Assembly: GCA_947454485.1 (NCBI GenBank)
Contig: CANGJJ010000003.1
Coordinates: 248,001 to 312,000, forward strand
Length of the DNA: 64,000 bases
Origin: Beijerinckiaceae bacterium
GTDB lineage: Bacteria; Pseudomonadota; Alphaproteobacteria; Rhizobiales; Beijerinckiaceae
Reading direction: 5' to 3'
The notes under the pieces were generated by a model, which saw only the letters and a program-made list of their open reading frames with translations, was not told where the DNA came from and made no database searches. The translations under genes and the position numbers were made by a program. This document shows, one piece after another, positions 56,503-64,000 of the stretch (the first letter of the stretch is position 1; every line of letters begins with the position of its first letter).

Positions 56503-58926
56503 ATGACCACTCAGAAGCGTGTCCCAGCATCACCCGGCACCGTGCAGAACTATCCGGTTTTGCCGCTGCGTGACATTGTCGTGTTCCCGCATATGATCGT
56601 GCCGCTCTTTGTGGGGCGCGAGAAGTCGATCCGCGCACTCGAAGAAGTCATGAAGGGCGATAAATTCATTCTGCTCGCCACGCAGCAGAATGCGTCCGAT
56701 GATGACCCAGCGACCGACACAATTTTCAAGACCGGCACACTCGCCTCGGTGTTGCAGCTGTTGAAGCTGCCCGATGGAACGGTGAAGGTTTTGGTTGAGG
56801 GCGCCGCGCGCGCCATCGTCAAGGGCTATACACGCACCGACGATTACTATGAGGCCGATGCAGCCGTCATCGCCGATGAGATCACTGACCCCGTTGAAGT
56901 CGAGGCGCTGGGCCGCTCCGTCATCAGCGAATTTGAAGGCTATGTGAAGCTCAACAAGAAAGTCTCGCCCGAAGTCGTGGCTGCAGTCACGCAGATCGAC
57001 GATTTTGCGAAACTCTCTGACACAGTGGCTTCGCATCTGGCGATCAAGATCACCGACAAGCAGCAGATTCTTGAGACGACCTCTGTCGCCAAGCGTTTGG
57101 AAAAGTGCCTTTCCCTGATGGAGAGTGAAATCTCTGTGCTGCAGGTCGAGAAGCGTATCCGCACGCGCGTCAAGCGCCAGATGGAGAAGACACAGCGCGA
57201 ATATTATCTGAATGAGCAGATGAAGGCCATTCAGAAGGAACTCGGCGACGAGGACGGCAAGGATGATCTTGCCGAGATCGAAGAGCGCATCAAAAATACG
57301 AAGCTCTCGAAAGAGGCGCGCGACAAAGCCAATGCCGAACTCAAGAAGCTGCGTCAGATGTCGCCCATGTCGGCGGAAGCCACCGTCGTGCGCAATTATC
57401 TTGATTGGCTGCTTTCCATTCCGTGGGGCAAGCGCAGCAAGGTGAAGAAAGATCTGCCCGGTGCAGAAGAGATCCTCAATGCGGATCACTTCGGCCTCGA
57501 CAAGGTCAAGGAGCGCATCCTTGAATATTTGGCAGTTCAGCAGCGCGCCAACAAATTGACCGGCCCGATCCTGTGCCTTGTTGGCCCTCCGGGCGTCGGC
57601 AAGACCTCGCTCGCGCGCTCCATTGCGAAGGCGACAGGCCGCGAATATGTGCGCATGTCTTTGGGCGGCGTGCGTGATGAGGCCGAGATCCGTGGCCATC
57701 GTCGCACCTATATCGGCTCGATGCCCGGCAAGGTCATTCAGTCGATGCGCAAGGCCAAGACGGCCAATCCGCTCTTCTTGCTCGATGAGATCGACAAGAT
57801 GGGCATGGATTTCCGTGGCGATCCCTCATCGGCTTTGCTCGAAGTCTTGGATCCTGAGCAGAATCAGAGCTTCAACGATCATTATCTTGAGGTCGACTAT
57901 GATCTCTCGAATGTGATGTTCGTGACGACGGCCAATACGCTGAATATTCCTGCGCCTTTGATGGACCGTATGGAGATCATCCGTATTGCTGGCTACACGG
58001 AAGACGAGAAGCTTGAGATCGCCAAAAAGCATCTCATTCCCGTCGCTGTGCAAAAGCATGGTCTGGCCCCGAAGGAATGGTCCATCGAGGACGAGGCTGT
58101 GTTGCTGCTCATCCGTCGCTACACGCGCGAAGCGGGTGTCCGTAATCTTGAGCGTGAACTCTCCAACCTCGCCCGCAAGGCGGTGAAGGAGATTCTCACC
58201 TCGAAGAAGAAGAAGATTGTCGTCACCAAGACCAATCTTCCTGATTATCTCGGTGTGCCGAAATATCGCTTCGGCGAGGCCGAGACGGAGGATCAGGTTG
58301 GCGCGGTGACGGGCCTTGCCTGGACGGAAGTCGGCGGCGAGTTGCTCACCATCGAAGGCGTGATGATGCCCGGCAAGGGCCGCATGACGGTGACGGGCAA
58401 TCTGAAGGATGTGATGAAGGAATCAATCTCGGCGGCAGCGTCTTATGTGCGCTCGCGCTCGGTTGATTTTGGCATCGAGCCGCCGCTCTTCGAGCGTCGC
58501 GACATCCATGTTCACGTGCCTGAAGGTGCAACACCCAAAGACGGCCCCTCGGCCGGTATTGCAATGGCCACCGCCATTGTGTCGCTGCTGACGGGCATTC
58601 CCGTGCGCCGTGACATTGCGATGACCGGTGAAGTGACCTTGCGTGGCCGTGTGCTGCCGATTGGCGGCCTGAAGGAGAAGCTGCTGGCAGCGCTGCGCGG
58701 CGGCCTCAAGAAGGTGCTGATCCCGCAGGAGAATGCCAAGGATCTGGCCGATATTCCTGACAATGTGAAAAATGCTCTGGAGATCGTCCCCGTGTCCCGT
58801 ATGGACGAGGTTTTGCAGCATGCTCTGGTGCGCCAGCCCACCCCGATCGTCTGGGAAGAGGATGTTCCGGTGAAGGGCAAGGGCGGGCTTGGGGACGAAG
58901 ATCAGTCGGGCGTCGTCGCCCACTGA
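56503..58926 (+). CDS. lon: ATP-dependent protease Lon
   Basis: An 807-residue LonA. The N-terminal substrate-binding domain starts [22 protein letters not shown]. The AAA+ domain has Walker [14 protein letters not shown] and Walker [13 protein letters not shown]. The protease domain carries catalytic Ser in [14 protein letters not shown] and Lys in [17 protein letters not shown]. It degrades damaged and regulatory proteins in the cytoplasm. AGGAAAATC precedes the ATG. A sigma-32-type promoter is upstream and a terminator downstream. Confidence 0.97.
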   Translation: MTTQKRVPASPGTVQNYPVLPLRDIVVFPHMIVPLFVGREKSIRALEEVMKGDKFILLATQQNASDDDPATDTIFKTGTLASVLQLLKLPDGTVKVLVEGAARAIVKGYTRTDDYYEADAAVIADEITDPVEVEALGRSVISEFEGYVKLNKKVSPEVVAAVTQIDDFAKLSDTVASHLAIKITDKQQILETTSVAKRLEKCLSLMESEISVLQVEKRIRTRVKRQMEKTQREYYLNEQMKAIQKELGDEDGKDDLAEIEERIKNTKLSKEARDKANAELKKLRQMSPMSAEATVVRNYLDWLLSIPWGKRSKVKKDLPGAEEILNADHFGLDKVKERILEYLAVQQRANKLTGPILCLVGPPGVGKTSLARSIAKATGREYVRMSLGGVRDEAEIRGHRRTYIGSMPGKVIQSMRKAKTANPLFLLDEIDKMGMDFRGDPSSALLEVLDPEQNQSFNDHYLEVDYDLSNVMFVTTANTLNIPAPLMDRMEIIRIAGYTEDEKLEIAKKHLIPVAVQKHGLAPKEWSIEDEAVLLLIRRYTREAGVRNLERELSNLARKAVKEILTSKKKKIVVTKTNLPDYLGVPKYRFGEAETEDQVGAVTGLAWTEVGGELLTIEGVMMPGKGRMTVTGNLKDVMKESISAAASYVRSRSVDFGIEPPLFERRDIHVHVPEGATPKDGPSAGIAMATAIVSLLTGIPVRRDIAMTGEVTLRGRVLPIGGLKEKLLAALRGGLKKVLIPQENAKDLADIPDNVKNALEIVPVSRMDEVLQHALVRQPTPIVWEEDVPVKGKGGLGDEDQSGVVAH

Positions 58927-58956
58927 TCGGCCATCCTGCCACAGACCCACAAAATG

Positions 58957-58988
58957 AGCCGCAGGGAGTGATTCCCTGCGGTTTTTCT
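58957..58988 (+). terminator. Rho-independent terminator after lon
   Basis: A perfect nine-base-pair stem CCGCAGGGA / TCCCTGCGG with loop GTGAT is followed by TTTTTCT. Confidence 0.9.
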
Positions 58989-59122
58989 ATGCCTTGGGGC
59001 CTTGCGCCCGGGGCTTGCGCCCTGTAGCACCCGATCACGGTTCAGCCTCGTTATCCACGGGGCGGCCTCCCCGGACGGCGCCTAGCGGCCACGGCCCGCG
59101 CCAACGAACAGGAAGACTTCAC

Positions 59123-59401
59123 ATGAACAAGATGGAACTCGTCGAGCACATCGCAGCGCGCACGCAGCAGACCAAGACCGATGCCGCCGCAGCCCTCGAC
59201 GCGGTGCTCGATGGCATCACCGAAGCCCTCAAGAAGGGCGACGAAGTGCGCCTCGTCGGCTTTGGTACCTTTGGCGTGAAGCACCGCGCCGCCAGCAAGG
59301 GTCGCAACCCCACCACTGGCGCGGAAATCGACATCGCAGCGTCCAACAGCGCCCGCTTTAAGGTCGGCGCTTCGTTGAAGGCAGAGCTGAACAAGAAGTA
59401 A
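59123..59401 (+). CDS. HU family DNA-binding protein
   Basis: A 92-residue HU. It begins MNKMELVEHIAARTQQTK and contains VRLVGFGTFGVKHRAASKGR and NPTTGAEIDIAASNSARFK, the beta-arm with its intercalating Pro in RNPTTG. It compacts and bends DNA as a dimer. The lon-hupB order is conserved in many proteobacteria. ATG 59123 is preceded by CAGGAAGA. A terminator separates it from lon, so it is independently transcribed. Confidence 0.95.
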   Translation: MNKMELVEHIAARTQQTKTDAAAALDAVLDGITEALKKGDEVRLVGFGTFGVKHRAASKGRNPTTGAEIDIAASNSARFKVGASLKAELNKK

Positions 59402-59418
59402 GCCGTCATCACTGACGC

Positions 59419-59450
59419 AAAAGGGCGGCCCCAGTGGTCGCCCTTTTTAT
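59419..59450 (+). terminator. Rho-independent terminator after the HU gene
   Basis: Stem AAAGGGCGG / TCGCCCTTT with a short loop including CCCCAGT, followed by TTATTT. Confidence 0.75.
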
Positions 59451-59660
59451 TTGGGGCGTGTGTGCTGGGTGGAGCGTAGAAGGCCGCCCGCGCGGCTCTG
59501 GGCCGCTCTGAGTGTGCACGCAGGGGGCGCTGAGCAGGCCCAGCAGTCGGCACAAGAGCGGGTAAGAGCGGGTGGAGGCTTGAGAGAGTTTCAAGAGCCC
59601 CCGCCTTTTTTCCCCGCAGTGCTTGCGCACCAGCCCCACCCCTGTCTAAAAGTCCTGCGG

Positions 59661-59736
59661 GGGCGGTTAGCTCAGTTGGTAGAGCATCTCGTTTACACCG
59701 AGAGGGTCGGCGGTTCGAGCCCGTCACCGCCCACCA
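59661..59736 (+). tRNA. tRNA-Val (TAC)
   Basis: A 76-base cloverleaf beginning GGGCGGTTAGCTCAGTTGG and ending in encoded CCA. The anticodon stem TCTCG/CGAGA holds loop TTTACAC, anticodon TAC. Its 3' end faces the Zorya-type locus; 54 bases separate it from the nearest gene there. Confidence 0.97.
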
Positions 59737-59790
59737 GGAAATCAAAGACTTAGTGAGATAGGTGCTGCTCCCAAGATCGGATTTTGGGGC

Positions 59791-60798
59791 CTAAATTCTC
59801 TGCAACCAGTCGATGTCGCGATTTTGGCTCGACTTGTCTGACAGAAGAATGTCCCATTTTCTGTCTGTCTTGTTGAGACGAGCATAGACGCGGCCGCTGT
59901 CGCCTGCTCCTGTCGATACGTGTCGTTCAATCCATCCAGATGCGCCTCTAACGGGCTTCCACGCGGATGGTATGCCTAAATCGATATGTAATTCCTGCAG
60001 TGACCGGTAGAAACTCTTCCGATCAGAGAATTCGATTGTGGCGACGCTGAGACTGTCACGCAACAGTCGCGCGCGTGGCAACAGGATCTGCAACACATCC
60101 TCTAGTTCTGCCGATACCTCTTTTCGGGGAGCTACTCTATGAGGAATAGACTGAGTTCGCTCGGCCGCTTCTGTCGTCAGGCGTGCTGCTTCCGACGCGA
60201 GTGCCCTAAGCTCCGCTTCAAGTCGCTCGATCTGAGCCGCGTTGTCGCCAAGCGATGCCAGCTCGAGCTTTAACCTCGCAGCGTTCGCGCGTTCTGAAGC
60301 AGCAGCCGAGAGCGCATTTGCAAGTTGGTTCTCAAGCAGAGCGATACGCAATTCATTTGCGCTGACGACTGTCGGCTGAGCCCCGACCAACTGCTCGAGC
60401 AACTGTTTATTTAAGTCAGGGCGATTAGCGACTCGAATGAACCAATCATATTCTATCCCTTCTCCAACGGGTCCCGTGTAATGCCCCGCTCGTTCAATCA
60501 CGAAACCATTGCGCGTTAGACTCGCGGCGAGTTCTTCGCGCGCAACAGCAGATCCCAAGCCGAGCAAATAAACGGCTTCCACAGTTTCCGAAATTTGAAC
60601 TTGCATGGAGCGGTTAGATTGCGGCACGCACCCTTCTGGCGACGTTGCCATTGAGGTGACATTTATTGACGCCCCATCCGGTAAAATTGGATAAGCAGCG
60701 CCCCTCCAAATAGCTGCGATCTCACCATTTAGTAGTGTTATGGTTTTGCAATCTCTTTGCTCCAGCACTTGCGTATCGTCGAGCACCCATATCAACAT
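59791..60798 (-). CDS. Coiled-coil protein of unknown function, divergent from zorA
   Basis: A 335-residue protein I do not recognise. Residues 1-145 are mixed alpha/beta with IWRGAAYPILPDGASINV, four scattered Cys or Pro turns and YTGPVGEGIEYDWFIRVAN. Residues about 145-210 form a long Ala/Leu/Glu-rich coiled coil (LENQLANALSAAASERANAA). The last 120 residues are a compact domain with SGRVYARLNKTDRKWDILLS, then QNRDIDWLQRI. There is no signal peptide or membrane segment, so it is probably cytoplasmic. None of the motifs of ZorC, ZorD (helicase) or ZorE (HNH nuclease) is present. It shares a 69-base divergent promoter region with zorA, so it may regulate or take part in the same defence system. 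Codon use is A+T-richer than the core genes. Confidence 0.75.
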   Translation of the reverse strand: MLIWVLDDTQVLEQRDCKTITLLNGEIAAIWRGAAYPILPDGASINVTSMATSPEGCVPQSNRSMQVQISETVEAVYLLGLGSAVAREELAASLTRNGFVIERAGHYTGPVGEGIEYDWFIRVANRPDLNKQLLEQLVGAQPTVVSANELRIALLENQLANALSAAASERANAARLKLELASLGDNAAQIERLEAELRALASEAARLTTEAAERTQSIPHRVAPRKEVSAELEDVLQILLPRARLLRDSLSVATIEFSDRKSFYRSLQELHIDLGIPSAWKPVRGASGWIERHVSTGAGDSGRVYARLNKTDRKWDILLSDKSSQNRDIDWLQRI

Positions 60799-60867
60799 GC
60801 GAGCGACACTCCTTGCGCAGCGGCACCAAGCTCAAAGGGTAAAGCTAGAGACACAAAGGGTCCATAC

Positions 60868-63150
60868 ATGTCTTCATTAGCAGATCTGGCACCAATTATT
60901 TCAAATGCCTACACGATTTTGGCTGTGTCGTTTGTGCTTATTGCTTGGGCTGCGATCTCTGCGCTTTTCCTGAATCGGGGGTCCAATAAGGTCATCCGTG
61001 CTTTGAATAAAAGTGTACAGCGCATTTCGCTGTCATCCGACGCGCGGGATTTTACATCCCGCTACGAGACATTTTCTTCAGACATGTTAGCTGATCCCAT
61101 TCTGAGAGGGAGGTGGTCAGAATATCGAGACACGCTGATCGTGCCTGTGGACCCCGGGCAACCGATACGGTCAACAACGCGTCCTGATAAATGGTTTAAC
61201 ATGGGGATCATGCGCTCTGCGGAAGTGCGGACGGATCTTCGCTATCACGCAGCTCTGCCAAACCTCCTTGTCGGTGCTGGTCTCTTTTTCACTTTTCTCG
61301 GTCTGTCTGTCGCACTGTCTGCCGCTGGGTCAATTGTTGATGGTAATTCAGCGGATCGAAACACGGCGCTGCGCGCTTTGCTGGATGCAGCATCGTTTAA
61401 GTTCGTGACATCACTTATTGGTCTCGCCTTATCTATTTTTTATGCAATCATTCGCAAGCAGTGTCTTAAAAATATAGACGCTGCACTAGATGCATTTTTG
61501 TCAGCGCTTGAAGAACGGATTCCGATCGTTACTTCCGAATCTTTGCAAGCTGATGCAAATCAAATGCTGGAGCGACAAACGATCCTTATGGAATCATTTG
61601 CAACCGATGTTTCCCTGGCACTTCAGCAATCCTTGGATCAGGCCTTCGACCGGCGCTTGGGCGATCACATTGGACCACTGCGCGAAGCTATTGAAAAGCT
61701 TTCCAACGGAATCGCTTCAAACAATGAACAAGCGATTGAGGGCATGTTGAATGCCTTCCTGGAAAAGCTTCAAGGTGGCGCCTCCGATCAGATGAGCAAT
61801 GTCGCGGACAGTCTCCAGGTGCTTGCTGATCAATTGCAGGGGCTCCAAGGGGGGCTAGGAGATGCGGCGGTTAGAATGGCTCAATCTGCAGAGGCCATGG
61901 CAACGCGAATGGGTGAAGGCGCTGAGACAGCATTGTCTCGCATTACCGATCAGATGATAGGTTTGACCGACAGTCTGCGCAAAATGGCTGAGCAGACCCA
62001 AGCAGCGGGTGACGGGGCTGGGCAGGCCCTGGCAGAGAGAATTCAAGCAGCTGCAAGTGGATTTGAGGCGTCAGCGCGTGCAGTGGCCGAGACGCTCGCT
62101 AAATCTGCCGAAGCGCTTGAGAGCCGCATGGGCGCGCAAGCTGAAGATAGCGCCAAGCGGCTGCATCAGCAGTTCCAGGAGATGGTGTCAGAGCTTCGCG
62201 CCTTGGCCGAAGCAAGTCGTTCCACAGGCCAAGATGCGTTGAATGCTCTGGCAGAGCGAGTTGTGGGGTCAGCCTCATCCTTCGAGGCTGCAGCTGTAGG
62301 GATCGCCAAGGCGCTGGAGAAAGCTGCGGATGACACAGGTGGCAAGTTTGGCGAGGGCGCCGAGAAAGCAGTTCAACGCATCGCAGATGCAACAGAGGGG
62401 ATGCGAACCCAACTCACCGCACTGATAGAAGAGCTTCGCTCAACAACCGCACAGGCAGGGCAGGTGCTCAAGCAGGGGTCAGTGGACGGGGCCGATGTGC
62501 TGAAGACTGCATTGGGGGATGCAGGGCAAACAATGGCGATGTCGCTTACCCAAGCTGCTGCAGCAGTGGCGCAGGCAGGACAGGACGCCGGTGGTGCATT
62601 GCGTGCAGGCGCAGAAGATGCATCGACTTCTCTGGAAGAAGCCGGAGAGGGCTTCGGCGACAAGACCGAAAGTTTGCTACAACAAATTACACGTCTCACA
62701 ACGACCTCTGAGGCAATTGTACTTCGCTCAACCGAGTTTGAACGTGCGGCAAAGGATGCTGCAGATCCTCTGAAGGCTGTCGCCGCGGATCTCCGCGCTG
62801 CAAGCCAGGCTGCGTCAGGTGCGATGGGGCCTCTTGCCACAGCTGTTCAAAACATCAGTCGAGCCATCGAGCAAGTCTCGGGTGTCTCTCAGCGCTTCGA
62901 GGCGACGCAGCTAGCGTCCGGGCAGTTGATTGATAGTTTGAAGACGGCCACGGAGCGTTTTGCGGGTGTTGATCAACAGCTCGCAAAAGTAATGAAGGAG
63001 CTACAAGGTGGTCTCGAATCCTACTCTCAAGAAGTTGCGCGGTGTGTGAAGGAGACTGATCAGGGTCTCGCCAAAGCGGTCACGCAGCTGCACCAGCTCG
63101 TGAGCGATCTGCAGATGACGATCGAAGACGCCAACCTCGAGCGCGCTTAA
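60868..63150 (+). CDS. zorA: Anti-phage Zorya system protein ZorA (MotA-like, long tail)
   Basis: A 760-residue inner membrane protein. One segment is at about residues 15-36 and two more at about 131-152 (LPNLLVGAGLFFTFLGLSVA) and 177-197 (FKFVTSLIGLALSIFYAIIR), the MotA/TolQ/ExbB-like arrangement. From about residue 200 to the end it is a very long Ala- and Glu-rich helical tail with hydrophobic repeats, as in ZorA, where the tail projects into the cytoplasm. The tail shows internal similarity with a period near 75 residues (ALAERIQAAASGFEASA and ALAERVVGSASSFEAAA). ZorA forms an ion-driven motor with ZorB that is activated by phage infection. AAAGGG seven bases before ATG 60868 sets the start. 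Confidence 0.88.
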   Translation: MSSLADLAPIISNAYTILAVSFVLIAWAAISALFLNRGSNKVIRALNKSVQRISLSSDARDFTSRYETFSSDMLADPILRGRWSEYRDTLIVPVDPGQPIRSTTRPDKWFNMGIMRSAEVRTDLRYHAALPNLLVGAGLFFTFLGLSVALSAAGSIVDGNSADRNTALRALLDAASFKFVTSLIGLALSIFYAIIRKQCLKNIDAALDAFLSALEERIPIVTSESLQADANQMLERQTILMESFATDVSLALQQSLDQAFDRRLGDHIGPLREAIEKLSNGIASNNEQAIEGMLNAFLEKLQGGASDQMSNVADSLQVLADQLQGLQGGLGDAAVRMAQSAEAMATRMGEGAETALSRITDQMIGLTDSLRKMAEQTQAAGDGAGQALAERIQAAASGFEASARAVAETLAKSAEALESRMGAQAEDSAKRLHQQFQEMVSELRALAEASRSTGQDALNALAERVVGSASSFEAAAVGIAKALEKAADDTGGKFGEGAEKAVQRIADATEGMRTQLTALIEELRSTTAQAGQVLKQGSVDGADVLKTALGDAGQTMAMSLTQAAAAVAQAGQDAGGALRAGAEDASTSLEEAGEGFGDKTESLLQQITRLTTTSEAIVLRSTEFERAAKDAADPLKAVAADLRAASQAASGAMGPLATAVQNISRAIEQVSGVSQRFEATQLASGQLIDSLKTATERFAGVDQQLAKVMKELQGGLESYSQEVARCVKETDQGLAKAVTQLHQLVSDLQMTIEDANLERA

Positions 63151-63160
63151 GGAGCCTTAA

Positions 63161-64000
63161 ATGTCCGCGACGGAAACGACCGAGGATGGCGGTGAAGGAT
63201 ATTTCGCGTCAGTCAGTGACCTGATGGTCGGCATATTGTTTGTTTTTCTTCTCATGCTCACTGTCTTTGCCCTGAATTTCAGAGACGCCGAAGATGAACA
63301 GAAAGTCGCACGCAAGCAGTATGAAGAGCTTCTCCTTCGTGCTGCAGCAGCTGAAAAGAAGGCGCAGGAAGAGGCGGAGCGGGCCGAAATGCAGCGGCAA
63401 AAGAATGAACATCTGCGTGGTTTACTGAAGCAGGCGGTTGAGCGGATGACTCAGGACATTGAGGATCGTCAACAGGCCCGGCAGCGTCTGCTTTCCCGGC
63501 TCGAGGATATGCTCAAAAAGGCGGGCGTTATTGTTACTGTTGATCCTGAGACAGGAGTGTTGCGTCTTCCTGAACAAATCCTGTTTGAGAGGGGTCAGTC
63601 CACATTGGGCACCGGAACAAACAATGCGCGTTTGACTGATGCGCGAGCTGTCTTGGACAAACTCTCTGAATCTCTTGCATCTGTGTTGCCCTGTTACTCT
63701 TCTCGGGACTTAAGAGCAGGCTGTCAGGAACGAGACCTTGCGACCCTAGAAGGTGTTCTGGTCGAAGGTCATTCTGATGTGCAAGGTTATCGCGGATTGT
63801 CGCCCGAGGATTCCCGTGATCGCAATGACCGCTTATCGGTGGAGCGCTCGCTTAATGTGTTCAAAGAGATACGGCAAAAGAATGGCCTTGACGATCTCAA
63901 GAACACGAGTGGTTTTCCCCTGCTAGCTGTATCGGCTTATGGCGACCGTCGTCCCATCGTCGCAGGTTCTACCGAAGAAGAATTCCAGAAAAATCGTAGA
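63161..64000 (+). CDS. zorB: Anti-phage Zorya system protein ZorB (MotB-like, OmpA domain), 3' end beyond the window
   Basis: The frame is open for 280 codons to the window edge. A short N-terminal cytoplasmic part leads to one transmembrane segment (SDLMVGILFVFLLMLTVFAL, residues 19-38) with Asp20 at its start, the position of the ion-binding Asp in ZorB/MotB. A charged coiled coil spans about 45-125. A peptidoglycan-binding OmpA-like domain follows (LPEQILFERG, LVEGHSDVQG, DRNDRLSVERSLNVF, SAYGDRRPIV and FQKNRR). AAGGAG six bases before the ATG sets the start, ten bases after zorA. The remaining Zorya genes, which define its type, would lie beyond base 64000. Confidence 0.9.
   Translation, partial: MSATETTEDGGEGYFASVSDLMVGILFVFLLMLTVFALNFRDAEDEQKVARKQYEELLLRAAAAEKKAQEEAERAEMQRQKNEHLRGLLKQAVERMTQDIEDRQQARQRLLSRLEDMLKKAGVIVTVDPETGVLRLPEQILFERGQSTLGTGTNNARLTDARAVLDKLSESLASVLPCYSSRDLRAGCQERDLATLEGVLVEGHSDVQGYRGLSPEDSRDRNDRLSVERSLNVFKEIRQKNGLDDLKNTSGFPLLAVSAYGDRRPIVAGSTEEEFQKNRR

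Noticed and set aside
59791-60798. Divergent gene as ZorC, ZorD or ZorE
   Set aside because: No helicase motifs, no HNH nuclease motif, wrong orientation, and the domain order does not fit; called unknown instead.

Overview
The window is a stretch of chromosome from a GC-rich alphaproteobacterium, most likely of the order Hyphomicrobiales (Rhizobiales). The support is inference from gene order and families: recG-sdhE-mfd, tig-clpP-clpX-lon-hupB, glmU-glmS, an OpgG/OpgH pair, an invasion-associated locus B protein, a transglutaminase/ATP-grasp/alpha-E cluster, and dispersed intergenic repeats of the kind seen in that order. No species can be named from the sequence alone.

Layout. 1-2714: the 3' part of an aromatic-ring FAD monooxygenase, a MEKHLA-domain protein and a Tat-exported metallo-beta-lactamase-fold hydrolase. 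2715-5390: an A+T-richer insert with a two-gene CBASS-like defence system (four-TM effector plus CD-NTase) ending at the 3' end of tRNA-Phe. 5654-8158: an SDR with an altered active site, a CoxG-like protein and a LigC-type dehydrogenase of protocatechuate 4,5-cleavage. 8161-8608: palindromic intergenic repeats. 8624-18194: an MFS transporter, a three-gene transglutaminase / circularly permuted ATP-grasp-alpha-E / transglutaminase operon and a second MFS transporter. 18299-26353: tex, then a complete branched-chain-amino-acid-type ABC operon (binding protein, two permeases, two ATPases) with a trailing MFS gene. 26444-35533: an unknown membrane-anchored coiled-coil protein, opgG-opgH, glmU-glmS, a small secreted protein in an A+T-richer patch, slyX. 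36042-45005: DEAD-box helicase, DUF502 membrane protein, recG, sdhE, mfd, DsbA-family protein. 45013-51928: peptide-binding protein, IalB-like protein, hspQ, nnr, a Phd/PIN toxin-antitoxin pair with a TGTACA operator, and a multicopper-oxidase-fold protein that has lost most copper ligands. 52097-59401: tRNA-Leu, tig, clpP, clpX, a decayed small gene, lon (with a clear heat-shock-type promoter) and an HU gene. 59661-64000: tRNA-Val followed at once by a second defence locus: zorA and zorB of a Zorya system (zorB runs off the window) and a divergent coiled-coil gene of unknown function.

How it fits together. Most of the window is core housekeeping: envelope precursors (glmU, glmS, opgGH), repair coupled to transcription (recG, mfd), and protein quality control (tig, clpPX, lon, hspQ). 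The accessory parts are the aromatic catabolism genes and the two antiviral loci. Both antiviral loci lie directly against the 3' end of a tRNA gene and are visibly richer in A+T than their surroundings, which suggests acquisition by site-specific integration, although no integrase or flanking direct repeat was found. The most interesting open question is whether the divergent gene beside zorAB is a new Zorya component.
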